From: an uncultured Acidocella sp.
Lineage (GTDB): Bacteria > Pseudomonadota > Alphaproteobacteria > Acetobacterales > Acetobacteraceae
Direction of reading: 5' to 3'
Assembly: GCF_946222605.1 (NCBI RefSeq)
Contig: NZ_CAMIIE010000001.1
Span: 124,001 to 188,000, forward strand
Length of the DNA stretch: 64,000 nucleotides
Shown: one piece after another, positions 17,720 through 27,400 of the stretch
How the letters are laid out: each line of letters begins with the position of its first letter
Position numbering within the stretch: the first letter of the stretch is position 1
Position numbers and translations under genes: made by a program
Notes under the pieces: generated by a model
Database searches by the model: none
What the model was told of the DNA's origin: nothing
The model's input: the letters and a program-made list of their open reading frames with translations, nothing else

Positions 17720-18154
17720 ATGGCTAAGAAAGTTGTCGGCTATATCAAGCTGCAGATCCCTGCAGGCAAGGCGAACCCGTCGCCGCCGGTGGGTCCCGCG
17801 CTCGGCCAGCGTGGTCTGAATATCATGCAGTTCGTCAAGGAATTCAATGCGGCGACGCAGCAGATGGAGCCCGGCATGCCGGTTCCGGTGGTGATCACCG
17901 CCTTCGCTGACCGCACCTTCTCCTTCATCATGAAGACTCCGCCCAACACCTACTTCCTGAAGAAGGCGGCGGGCATCGACAAAGGCACCACGACCCCCGG
18001 CAAGGGCGCGGCCGTGGGCAAGGTGACGACCGCGCAGCTGCGCGAGATCGCCGCGACCAAGATGAAGGACATGAACGCGAACGATGTTGACGGCGCTGTG
18101 CGCATGCTGGCGGGCTCCGCTCGCTCCATGGGCCTGACCGTGGTGGAGGGCTAA
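17720..18154 (+). CDS. rplK: 50S ribosomal protein L11
   Basis: L11 (144 residues) forms the GTPase-associated centre with 23S rRNA. It shows the conserved N-terminus KVVGYIKLQIPAGKANPSPPVGPALGQRGLN (here split over the N-domain) and the RNA-binding C-domain KMKDMNANDVDGAVRMLAGSARSMGL. An AGGAG site lies just before the ATG. It is the first gene of the plus-strand cluster; secE and nusG are not upstream. Confidence 0.98.
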   Translation: MAKKVVGYIKLQIPAGKANPSPPVGPALGQRGLNIMQFVKEFNAATQQMEPGMPVPVVITAFADRTFSFIMKTPPNTYFLKKAAGIDKGTTTPGKGAAVGKVTTAQLREIAATKMKDMNANDVDGAVRMLAGSARSMGLTVVEG

Positions 18155-18157
18155 AAG

Positions 18158-18847
18158 ATGGCCAAAGATAAGCGTCTGAACGCTGCCCGCGAGACGGTTG
18201 AGCGCAACAAGCTGTACGCCCTGACCGATGCGGTGTCGCTGGCGAAGAAGAATGCCACCGCGAAGTTCGACGAGACCATTGAGATCTCGCTGAACTTGGG
18301 CATTGATCCGCGTCACGCCGACCAGATGGTCCGTGGCTTGATCTCGCTGCCGAACGGCACCGGCAAGACTCTGCGCGTGGGCGTGTTCGCCCGCGGCCCG
18401 AAGGCCGAAGAGGCGCTGGCCGCCGGCGCCGACGTGGTGGGTGCTGACGATCTGGCCGAGAAGGTCCAGGCTGGCGACATTCAGTTCGACCGCTGCATCG
18501 CAACCCCGGACATGATGGGCGTTGTGGGTAAGCTCGGTAAAATCCTCGGCCCGCGTGGCCTGATGCCGAACCCGAAGCTGGGTACCGTGACCATGGATGT
18601 GAAGGGCGCGATCACCGCCGCCAAGTCCGGTCAGGTCGAGTTCCGTGCTGAGAAGGCTGGTATCATCCATGCCGGTATCGGCAAGGCGAGCTTCGAGGCG
18701 GAAAAGCTGGTTGAGAACGCCAAGGCGTTGATCGACGCCGTGCAAAAGGCGAAGCCGACCGGCGCCAAGGGTACCTATCTGCAGAAGGTGGCGCTGTCCT
18801 CGACGATGGGCCCCGGTGTGCGCGTGGACGTGTCCACCGTCGCCTAA
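18158..18847 (+). CDS. rplA: 50S ribosomal protein L1
   Basis: L1 (229 residues) builds the mobile L1 stalk at the E site and in many bacteria represses the L11-L1 mRNA. It is recognised by DETIEISLNLGIDPRHADQMVRG, NGTGKTLRVGVFA and GKLGKILGPRGLMPNPKLGTVT. It follows rplK by three bases and is followed by a long untranslated leader before rplJ. Confidence 0.98.
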   Translation: MAKDKRLNAARETVERNKLYALTDAVSLAKKNATAKFDETIEISLNLGIDPRHADQMVRGLISLPNGTGKTLRVGVFARGPKAEEALAAGADVVGADDLAEKVQAGDIQFDRCIATPDMMGVVGKLGKILGPRGLMPNPKLGTVTMDVKGAITAAKSGQVEFRAEKAGIIHAGIGKASFEAEKLVENAKALIDAVQKAKPTGAKGTYLQKVALSSTMGPGVRVDVSTVA

Positions 18848-19109
18848 GGTTTTTTGAGAATACGCTTCGGCCGCTAGGCCGGAGCGGGCAGGGGGCCGCG
18901 AGGCTCCCGACCTGTCCAAGACCGTATGTATCCTCGGATTTAATGGGGGTTCCCCGCAAACGGTAGAGAGGTGCCAGATGTTTCGCTTCGGCGGGGCTTT
19001 GGTGGTTCTGACATAGGACAGGCGAAAGTGACCGGGATGGTCCCGGTTGCTTGGGTAACCTGGGTGGTGAGGCGGCAACGCCAAGCTGCCCGTCAAGTTG
19101 GAGACGGAT
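18848..19109 (+). promoter_or_regulatory. 262-base structured leader before rplJ, probable L10 autoregulatory leader
   Basis: The rplA-rplJ spacer has no credible ORF but several hairpins: GCTTCGGCC with GGCCGGAGC, GGGCAGG with CCTGTCC, and ACCGGGA with TCCCGGT around TGG. In many bacteria L10 complexed with L7/L12 binds such a leader and represses rplJ-rplL. Position and length fit; the precise fold needs a covariance search. Confidence 0.5.
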
Positions 19110-19634
19110 GTGGATCGCATAGAGAAGCGTGAATTCGTCGCTGAACTGTCTGCGGTGTTCGCGGATACGTCCATGGTTGTCGTCACCCGGAATGACGGGA
19201 TGACGGTGGCTGATGTGACCAATCTGCGCCGCAAGATGCGTGAGGCGGGAGTGAGCTTCAAGGTTGCGAAAAATCGTCTGGCCCTTCTTGCTCTTGAAGG
19301 AACCCGGTTCGACGGTATCGCGCCCCTGCTGAAGGGGCCGACCGCGCTGGCATGGTCTGCTGACCCTGTTGCCGCGGCCAAGGTTGCCGTCGACTTCGCC
19401 AAGACCAATGACAAGTTTGTTCTGTTGGGCGGCGCCCTCGGCAATCAGGTTCTGAATGTCGATGGTGTCAAGGCGCTCTCCGAGCTGCCGTCCCTGGACA
19501 GCCTGCGTGCCAAGCTCCTGGGGCTGATCCAAGCCCCGGCGACCAAGGTGGCCGGCGTTCTGCAGGCTCCGGCCGGACAACTTGCGCGGGTCTTCGCGGC
19601 GTATGCCGATTCCCAGAAGAGCGAGGCGGCCTAA
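19110..19634 (+). CDS. rplJ: 50S ribosomal protein L10
   Basis: L10 (174 residues) is the base of the L7/L12 stalk. The N-terminal rRNA-binding domain contains DRIEKREFVAELSAVFADTS and VSFKVAKNRLALLALEGT; the C-terminal helix that binds L7/L12 dimers ends the protein (QLARVFAAYADSQKSEAA). The GTG start at 19110 is preceded by GGAG and gives a normal N-terminus; an upstream in-frame TTG adds four residues without support. Confidence 0.97.
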   Translation: MDRIEKREFVAELSAVFADTSMVVVTRNDGMTVADVTNLRRKMREAGVSFKVAKNRLALLALEGTRFDGIAPLLKGPTALAWSADPVAAAKVAVDFAKTNDKFVLLGGALGNQVLNVDGVKALSELPSLDSLRAKLLGLIQAPATKVAGVLQAPAGQLARVFAAYADSQKSEAA

Positions 19635-19726
19635 GGTTTTCGCCCGCTTGTCGCTTTTTCGCGGGGCCGCGCGGTGCGGCCTTGCATTGAACCAAACAAA
19701 GCCTATCTTATCGAAGGATTATTCTA

Positions 19727-20110
<384 letters not shown>

Positions 20111-20161
20111 TTCCTCTTCCCGCGACGGTGTGATTATGCCGTTGCGTGCATAGGGTAAAAG

Positions 20162-20193
20162 GGCAGGCGGTGACCTTTGGGGCGCCGCCTGCC
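20162..20193 (+). terminator. hairpin between rplL and rpoB, possible attenuator
   Basis: GGCAGGCGG (20162-20170) pairs perfectly with CCGCCTGCC (20185-20193) across a 14-base loop. Only a weak T-rich stretch follows (ACCTGTTTCTT), so partial termination is more likely than full. An attenuator in this position is known in E. coli. Confidence 0.5.
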
Positions 20194-20249
20194 ACCTGTT
20201 TCTTAAGACTACGCTTTTTTAGACGATCAATCTGACCGAGGGTGATGCG

Positions 20250-23200
20250 ATGAACGCGATCAATGGTTTTGGCAAAGGGTCTTTCACCAGCCGCAAGCGC
20301 ATTCGCAAGAGCTTCAGCCGTATCCCTGAAGTCGCGCCGATGCCAAACCTCATCGACGTGCAGCGTGCGAGCTATGATTCGTTCCTGCAGATGAATGTGA
20401 AGGCCGATGCGCGGACCAATTCCGGCCTGCAGGAAGTCTTCAAGTCGGTCTTCCCGATCGATGATTTCGCCGGCCGCGGCCGCCTGGAGTTCGTGCATTA
20501 CGAGCTCGAAGAGCCGAAATATGATGTCGAGGAGTGCATCCAGCGCGGCATGACCTATGCTGCCCCGCTGAAGGTGATCCTGCGCCTGATCGTGTGGGAT
20601 CTTGACGAGGATACCGGCGCGCGTTCCATTCGCGACATCAAGGAGCAGCCTGTTTACATGGGCGACATGCCGCTGATGACGGACAACGGCACCTTCGTGG
20701 TGAACGGAACCGAGCGCGTGATCGTCTCCCAGATGCATCGCTCGCCGGGCGTGTTCTTCGATCATGACCGCGGCAAGACCCATTCCTCGGGCAAATATTT
20801 GTTCACCGCCCGGGTGATCCCGTATCGCGGTTCCTGGCTCGATTTCGAATTCGACGCCAAGGATCTGATTTATGTGCGCATCGACCGCAAGCGCAAGCTG
20901 CCGGCCACCACGCTCCTCTACGCGCTGCCCTCCGCCGCTACCGAGCAGCTGATCGAGGCCCGTGCCGCCAAGGGCGAGAGCGTCGAGATCGGCGAAATCA
21001 AGGGCATGGACGCTGAGGAGATCCTGAATTTCTTCTATGGCAAGGTCGTGTTCTCGAAGCAGAAGGGCCAGTGGTCTCGTCCGTTCGAAGCGGACGCATT
21101 CCGGAACCTGAAGCTGATCGAAGATCTGGTGGACGCGCAGACCGGCGAGGTTGTCGCCAAGGTCGAGGACAAGCTGACCGCGCGTACCGTCCGCAAGATC
21201 GCCGAGAAGACCAAGAACGTGCTGGTGGCGCGGGCTGACCTGGCCGGCCGCTTCCTGGCAGAAGACATCTATGACCCCAATACCGGTGAAATCTTCGGTG
21301 AGGCCGGCGAAGAGCTGACCGACCAGAAGCTGACCGCGCTGGAAGATAAGGGCATTGACGAGCTGCCGACCCTGGCGATTGACCAGCAGAATGGCCCGTG
21401 GATCCGCAACACGCTGGCGGCGGACAAGAACGCCAACCGTGAAGACGCGCTGATCGACATCTACCGCGTGATGCGCCCGGGCGAGCCGCCGACCTCCGAG
21501 ACTGCTGAGGCGCTGTTCAAAGGCCTGTTCTTTGACTCCGACCGCTATGATCTCTCGGCCGTGGGCCGCGTGAAGATGAATATGCGTCTGGGCATCGACG
21601 TGCCGGACACCGTGCGCACCCTGCGCAAGGACGATATTCTGCGCACCATCAAGATCATGAACGAGCTCAAGGATGGACGCGGCGCGATCGACGATATCGA
21701 TAATCTCGGTAACCGCCGTGTGCGTTCGGTCGGCGAGCTGATGGAGAATCAGTACCGCGTCGGCTTGCTGCGCATGGAACGCGCGATCCGCGAGCGTATG
21801 GGCTCTGTGGATATCGACAGCGTGATGCCGCATGACCTCATCAACGCCAAGCCGGCTGCGGCGGCGGTGCGTGAGTTCTTCGGCTCCAGCCAGCTCAGCC
21901 AGTTCATGGACCAGACCAACCCGCTCTCCGAAGTGACGCATAAGCGCCGCCTCTCGGCGCTTGGGCCGGGCGGTCTGACCCGCGAGCGCGCCGGCTTCGA
22001 GGTCCGCGACGTTCATCCGACCCATTATGGCCGTATCTGCCCGATTGAGACGCCGGAAGGCCCGAATATCGGTCTGATCAACTCGCTGGCCACCTACGCC
22101 AAGGTGAACAAATACGGCTTCATCGAGACCCCGTACCAGCTGGTGACCGAGGGCAAGGTGCAGCCGGAGTTCAAGTACCTCTCCGCGATGGAAGAGGAAC
22201 GTCTGGTGGTCGCCCAGGCTGACGCCAACAAGGCGGAAGACGGCCAGCTCAAGGACGATCTGGTGTCTGTGCGCCGCAATGGCGACTTCTTGATGGTGAA
22301 GCCGGATGACGTCACCGCCATTGACGTTTCGCCGAAGCAGCTTGTCTCCGTCGCCGCGGCGCTGATTCCGTTCCTTGAGAACGATGACGCCAACCGCGCG
22401 CTGATGGGCTCCAACATGCAGCGTCAGGCTGTGCCGCTGATCCGCTCCGATGCGCCGATTGTCGGCACCGGCATGGAAGCCGCCGTGGCGCGCGACTCCG
22501 GCGCCACCATCGTGGCCAAGCGGGCGGGTATCATCGACCAGATCGATGGCGCGCGTATCGTCGTCCGGGCGACCGGCGATGACGGTGCGACCCAGGGCGT
22601 CGACATCTATCGTCTGCGCAAATACATGCGCTCCAACCAGAGCACCTGCATCAATCAGCGCCCGCTAGTGAAGGTGGGTGACCGTGTGTCCGCTGGCGAT
22701 ATCATTGCTGACGGCCCGTCCACGGAGTTGGGCGAGCTGGCGCTGGGGCGCAACGCGCTGTGCGCGTTCATGCCTTGGAACGGCTATAACTTCGAGGACT
22801 CCATCCTGATCTCCGAGCGGATCGCCAAGGATGACGTGTTCACCTCCATCCACATCGAGGAATTCGAAGTGATGGCGCGTGACACCAAGCTGGGTCAGGA
22901 AGAAATCACCCGGGACATCCCGAATGTGGGTGAAGAAGCGCTGCGCAACCTCGACGAAGCCGGCATCGTCTATATCGGTGCGGAAGTTCACCCGGGCGAC
23001 ATTCTGGTCGGTAAGGTGACGCCGAAGGGCGAAAGCCCGATGACCCCGGAAGAGAAGCTGCTGCGCGCCATCTTCGGCGAGAAGGCGTCCGATGTGCGCG
23101 ATACCTCGCTGCGTCTGCCGCCCGGCACCTCTGGCACCATCGTTGATGTGCGCGTGTTCAACCGCCGCGGCGTGGACAAGGATGAGCGCGCGCTGGCGAT

Positions 23201-24434
23201 CGAGCGCGCCGAGATCGAGCGTCTGGCCAAGGATCGTGACGACGAGAAGGGTATCCAGGAGCGCTCCTTCCTGAACCGTCTGCGCGAAGCTCTGATCGGC
23301 CAGGTTGCCGGCTCCGGCTTCAAGGGCATCAAGGCGGGCACGGAAATCACCGCCGAGCTGCTGGCTGAGCAGCCGCGTGGGGCCTGGCGCAACGTGGTCG
23401 TGCAGGACGACGCGGTGATGGCGAATATCGAGCTGATGAAGCGCGAGTTCGACGCTGCCGTGAAGAAGCTGCAGGATCGCTTCGAGAGCAAGGTTGAGAA
23501 GCTGCAACGCGGCGACGAGTTGCTCCCCGGCGTGATGAAGATGGTCAAAGTGTTCGTGGCGGTGAAGCGCAAGCTGCAGCCGGGCGACAAGATGGCCGGC
23601 CGTCACGGCAACAAGGGTGTGGTCTCGCGCGTGGTGCCGGTCGAGGACATGCCGTTCCTGGAGGACGGCACGCCGGTTGATCTGGTGCTGAACCCGCTGG
23701 GCGTGCCGTCGCGCATGAATGTCGGGCAGATTCTGGAAGTGCATCTGGGCTGGGCCTGCGCCAATCTCGGTAAGCAGATCGGCAAGGCGGTGGAAGAATA
23801 TCGCCGCACCGGTGAAGCCCGTTTGGAGCTGCTGGACCGTCTGAAGCTGGCTTATGGCGAGGAAATCTTCGAGACCCAGATCAAGGATCTCGATGACGAC
23901 GCGCTGGTCGAGCTGTCCCGCAACGTCACCAAGGGCGTGCCCATTGCGACCCCGGTGTTCGACGGTGCCCGCATTCCGGACATCGAAGAGATGCTGGCCA
24001 AGGCCGGTGTCGACATCTCCGGCCAGAGCACGCTGATCGATGGTCGTACTGGTGAGCCGTTCGAGCGCAAGGTGACGGTTGGGTATATGTATATGCTCAA
24101 GCTGCACCATCTCGTGGATGACAAGATCCATGCCCGCTCCATCGGCCCGTACTCTCTGGTCACCCAGCAGCCGCTGGGCGGTAAGGCGCAGTTCGGTGGC
24201 CAGCGCTTCGGTGAGATGGAGGTCTGGGCGCTGGAAGCCTACGGCGCGGCCTACACGCTGCAGGAAATGCTGACCGTGAAGTCCGACGACGTGTCCGGCC
24301 GTACCAAGGTCTACGAGGCGATCGTGCGCGAGCAGGACAATTTCGAAGCCGGTATTCCCGAGAGCTTCAACGTGCTGCTGAAGGAACTGAAATCCTTGGG
24401 CCTGAACGTCGATCTGGAGCAGTCGGCCTCTTAA
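20250..24434 (+). CDS. rpoB: RNA polymerase beta subunit
   Basis: The 1394-residue beta subunit forms half of the RNA polymerase active-site cleft. The rifampicin pocket near residues 543-580 (GSSQLSQFMDQTNPLSEVTHKRRL then SALGPGGLTRERAGFEVRDVH) has the usual susceptible residues. Other landmarks are NTPNIGLIN-type PETPEGPNIGLINSL, MPWNGYNFEDSILISE, KMAGRHGNKGV, and the C-terminal GGKAQFGGQRFGEMEVWALEAYGA that contacts beta-prime. GAGGGTG before the ATG is a good ribosome-binding site. Confidence 0.99.
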   Translation: MNAINGFGKGSFTSRKRIRKSFSRIPEVAPMPNLIDVQRASYDSFLQMNVKADARTNSGLQEVFKSVFPIDDFAGRGRLEFVHYELEEPKYDVEECIQRGMTYAAPLKVILRLIVWDLDEDTGARSIRDIKEQPVYMGDMPLMTDNGTFVVNGTERVIVSQMHRSPGVFFDHDRGKTHSSGKYLFTARVIPYRGSWLDFEFDAKDLIYVRIDRKRKLPATTLLYALPSAATEQLIEARAAKGESVEIGEIKGMDAEEILNFFYGKVVFSKQKGQWSRPFEADAFRNLKLIEDLVDAQTGEVVAKVEDKLTARTVRKIAEKTKNVLVARADLAGRFLAEDIYDPNTGEIFGEAGEELTDQKLTALEDKGIDELPTLAIDQQNGPWIRNTLAADKNANREDALIDIYRVMRPGEPPTSETAEALFKGLFFDSDRYDLSAVGRVKMNMRLGIDVPDTVRTLRKDDILRTIKIMNELKDGRGAIDDIDNLGNRRVRSVGELMENQYRVGLLRMERAIRERMGSVDIDSVMPHDLINAKPAAAAVREFFGSSQLSQFMDQTNPLSEVTHKRRLSALGPGGLTRERAGFEVRDVHPTHYGRICPIETPEGPNIGLINSLATYAKVNKYGFIETPYQLVTEGKVQPEFKYLSAMEEERLVVAQADANKAEDGQLKDDLVSVRRNGDFLMVKPDDVTAIDVSPKQLVSVAAALIPFLENDDANRALMGSNMQRQAVPLIRSDAPIVGTGMEAAVARDSGATIVAKRAGIIDQIDGARIVVRATGDDGATQGVDIYRLRKYMRSNQSTCINQRPLVKVGDRVSAGDIIADGPSTELGELALGRNALCAFMPWNGYNFEDSILISERIAKDDVFTSIHIEEFEVMARDTKLGQEEITRDIPNVGEEALRNLDEAGIVYIGAEVHPGDILVGKVTPKGESPMTPEEKLLRAIFGEKASDVRDTSLRLPPGTSGTIVDVRVFNRRGVDKDERALAIERAEIERLAKDRDDEKGIQERSFLNRLREALIGQVAGSGFKGIKAGTEITAELLAEQPRGAWRNVVVQDDAVMANIELMKREFDAAVKKLQDRFESKVEKLQRGDELLPGVMKMVKVFVAVKRKLQPGDKMAGRHGNKGVVSRVVPVEDMPFLEDGTPVDLVLNPLGVPSRMNVGQILEVHLGWACANLGKQIGKAVEEYRRTGEARLELLDRLKLAYGEEIFETQIKDLDDDALVELSRNVTKGVPIATPVFDGARIPDIEEMLAKAGVDISGQSTLIDGRTGEPFERKVTVGYMYMLKLHHLVDDKIHARSIGPYSLVTQQPLGGKAQFGGQRFGEMEVWALEAYGAAYTLQEMLTVKSDDVSGRTKVYEAIVREQDNFEAGIPESFNVLLKELKSLGLNVDLEQSAS

Positions 24435-24490
24435 GGCCGGCATTCCCAGAGCGACTACAGGATACCAGGCCAAGATAAGGATGATGCGTG

Positions 24491-27400
24491 ATGAATGATT
24501 TGATGAAGATTCTTGGGAACGCTGGTCAGACGACGTCTTTCGACCAGATCAAGATCCAGATTGCCTCTCCGGAGCAGATCCGCAGCTGGTCTTACGGCGA
24601 GATCAAGAAGCCGGAGACGATCAACTACCGGACCTTCAAGCCCGAGCGCGACGGCTTGTTCTGCGCGCGCATCTTCGGGCCGATCAAGGATTACGAATGC
24701 TTGTGCGGCAAGTACAAGCGCATGAAGTTCCGCGGCATCATCTGCGAGAAGTGCGGCGTTGAAGTGACGCTGGCCAAGGTGCGCCGCGAGCGCATGGGCC
24801 ATATCGAGCTGGCCTCGCCGGTCGCCCATATCTGGTTCCTGAAGTCGCTACCCTCGCGCATCGCCACCATGCTCGACATGACCCTGAAAGATGTCGAGAA
24901 GGTTCTGTATTTCGAGAGCTATATCGTGCTCGAGCCGGGCACGACCGACCTTAAGCTGCACCAGCTCATCTCTGAAGACGAGATGTTCAACAAGCAGGAT
25001 GAGTTCGGCGAGGACGGGTTCCGCGCCGGCATCGGCGCCGAGGCGATCAAGTCTATCCTGATGGGCATTGATCTGGCCGAGACGCGTGCCGAGATGCGCG
25101 CCGAGCTCAAGGAGACCACCTCCGAGACCAAGCGAAAGAAGCTGGTCAAGCGCCTGAAGCTGATCGAGAACTTCCTCGAATCCGGCACCCACCCGGAATG
25201 GATGGTGCTGGACGTGATCCCGGTAATTCCGCCCGAGCTGCGCCCGCTGGTGCCGCTGGATGGTGGCCGCTTCGCGACCTCCGATCTGAATGATCTGTAT
25301 CGTCGCGTCATCAACCGCAATAACCGTCTGAAGCGGCTGATGGAGCTGCGCGCGCCGGACATCATCGTGCGCAACGAGAAGCGCATGCTGCAGGAATCGG
25401 TGGATGCGCTGTTTGATAACGGCCGCCGTGGCCGTGCCATCACCGGCACCAACAAGCGCCCGCTGAAGTCGCTCTCTGACATGCTGAAAGGCAAGCAAGG
25501 CCGCTTCCGTCAGAACCTGCTCGGCAAGCGCGTCGATTATTCCGGCCGTTCGGTCATCGTCGTGGGCCCGGAGCTGAAACTCCACCAGTGCGGCCTGCCG
25601 AAGAAGATGGCGCTGGAGCTGTTCAAGCCGTTCATCTACGCCAAGCTGGAGAAATACGGCCTGGCCACCACCATTAAGGCTGCGAAGCGCATGGTGGAGA
25701 AGGAGCGTCCGGAGGTTTGGGACATCCTTGAAGAGGTGATCCGCGAGCACCCGGTGATGCTGAACCGCGCGCCGACTCTGCACCGTCTGGGCATTCAGGC
25801 CTTCGAGCCGATCCTGATCGAAGGCAAGGCGATCCAGCTGCACCCGCTGGTTTGCACCGCCTTCAACGCGGATTTCGACGGGGATCAGATGGCGGTGCAC
25901 GTGCCGCTCTCCATCGAGGCGCAGCTGGAAGGTCGCGTGCTGATGATGTCGACCAACAACATCCTCAGCCCCGCCAATGGCAAGCCGATCATCGTGCCGA
26001 GCCAGGATATCGTTCTGGGGCTGTATTACCTCTCTCTGGAGACGCCGGAATTCCTTCAAGCGAAGGATGAGGAGGCGTCGGCCTTCGGGACTGTCGGCGA
26101 GATCGAATTCGCGCTCACCGCCGGCGCCATCAAGCTGCACGACAAGATTCGCGCTCGCGTGAAAAACATGAATGCGGACGGCGAGGTGAAGACCTCTATC
26201 GTGGTGACGACGCCGGGCCGTATGCTCATCGGCCAGCTGCTGCCGCTGAACGCCAACCTGAACTTCTCCGTGGTCAACCGCATGTTGACTAAGAAGAACG
26301 TGCAGGACGTGATCGACCTCGTGTACCGCCATTGCGGCCAGAAGGAGGCCGTCATTTTCTGCGACCGTCTGATGGGGCTAGGCTTCCGTCACGCGGCGAA
26401 GGCGGGCATTTCGTTCGGTAAGGACGATATGCGTATCCCCGACTCCAAGCAGGACCTGGTGGGCAAGACCATCGCCGAAGTGCGCGAATATGAGCAACAG
26501 TACCAGGATGGTCTGATCACCGCCGGCGAGCGCTACAACAAGGTGGTTGACGCCTGGTCGAAGTGTAAGGACCTGGTTGCCGGTGCGATGATGAAGGAGA
26601 TCTCCAAGCAGGAGATCGGCCGTCCGACCAACTCTGTCTGGATGATGAGCCATTCCGGCGCGCGTGGCTCTGCCGCCCAGATGTCCCAGCTGGCGGGTAT
26701 GCGCGGTTTGATGGCCAAGCCGTCGGGTGAGATCATTGAGCAGCCGATCATCGCGAACTTCAAGGAAGGCCTCTCGGTTCTCGATTACTTCAACTCCACC
26801 CACGGCGCCCGTAAGGGCCTGGCGGATACGGCGTTGAAGACCGCGAACTCCGGTTACCTGACCCGCCGTCTGGTCGATGTGGCGCAGGATTGCATCATCA
26901 TCGAGGATGATTGCGGGACCGAGCGCGGCCTGACGGTGAGCGCGGTGCGCGATGGCGGTGAGATCGTTGCGTCGCTTTCCGAGCGCGTTCTGGGCCGTAC
27001 CGCCGCCGAGGATATTGTGGACCTGAACAGCAACGAGTTGATTGTGGCTCGCAATGATCTGATCGAGGAGGCGCATGCCGAGAAGATCGAGAAGGCCGGC
27101 ATCGAGACGGTGAAGATCCGCTCCGTGCTGACCTGCGATACCAAGATCGCGGTTTGCGCCAAGTGCTATGGCCGTGATTTGGCCCGCGGCACGCCGGTGA
27201 ATGTCGGTGAGGCGGTGGGTGTCATCGCGGCGCAGTCCATCGGTGAGCCGGGCACGCAGCTGACCATGCGTACCTTCCATATCGGCGGCGCGGCGCAGCG
27301 TGGTGCCGAGCAGTCCAACGTGGAAGCCAGCCATGACGGCTCCGTTGTCATCCGTAACCGCGCGGTGGTGACCAACTCCGCCGGCGTGCCGGTGGTGATG

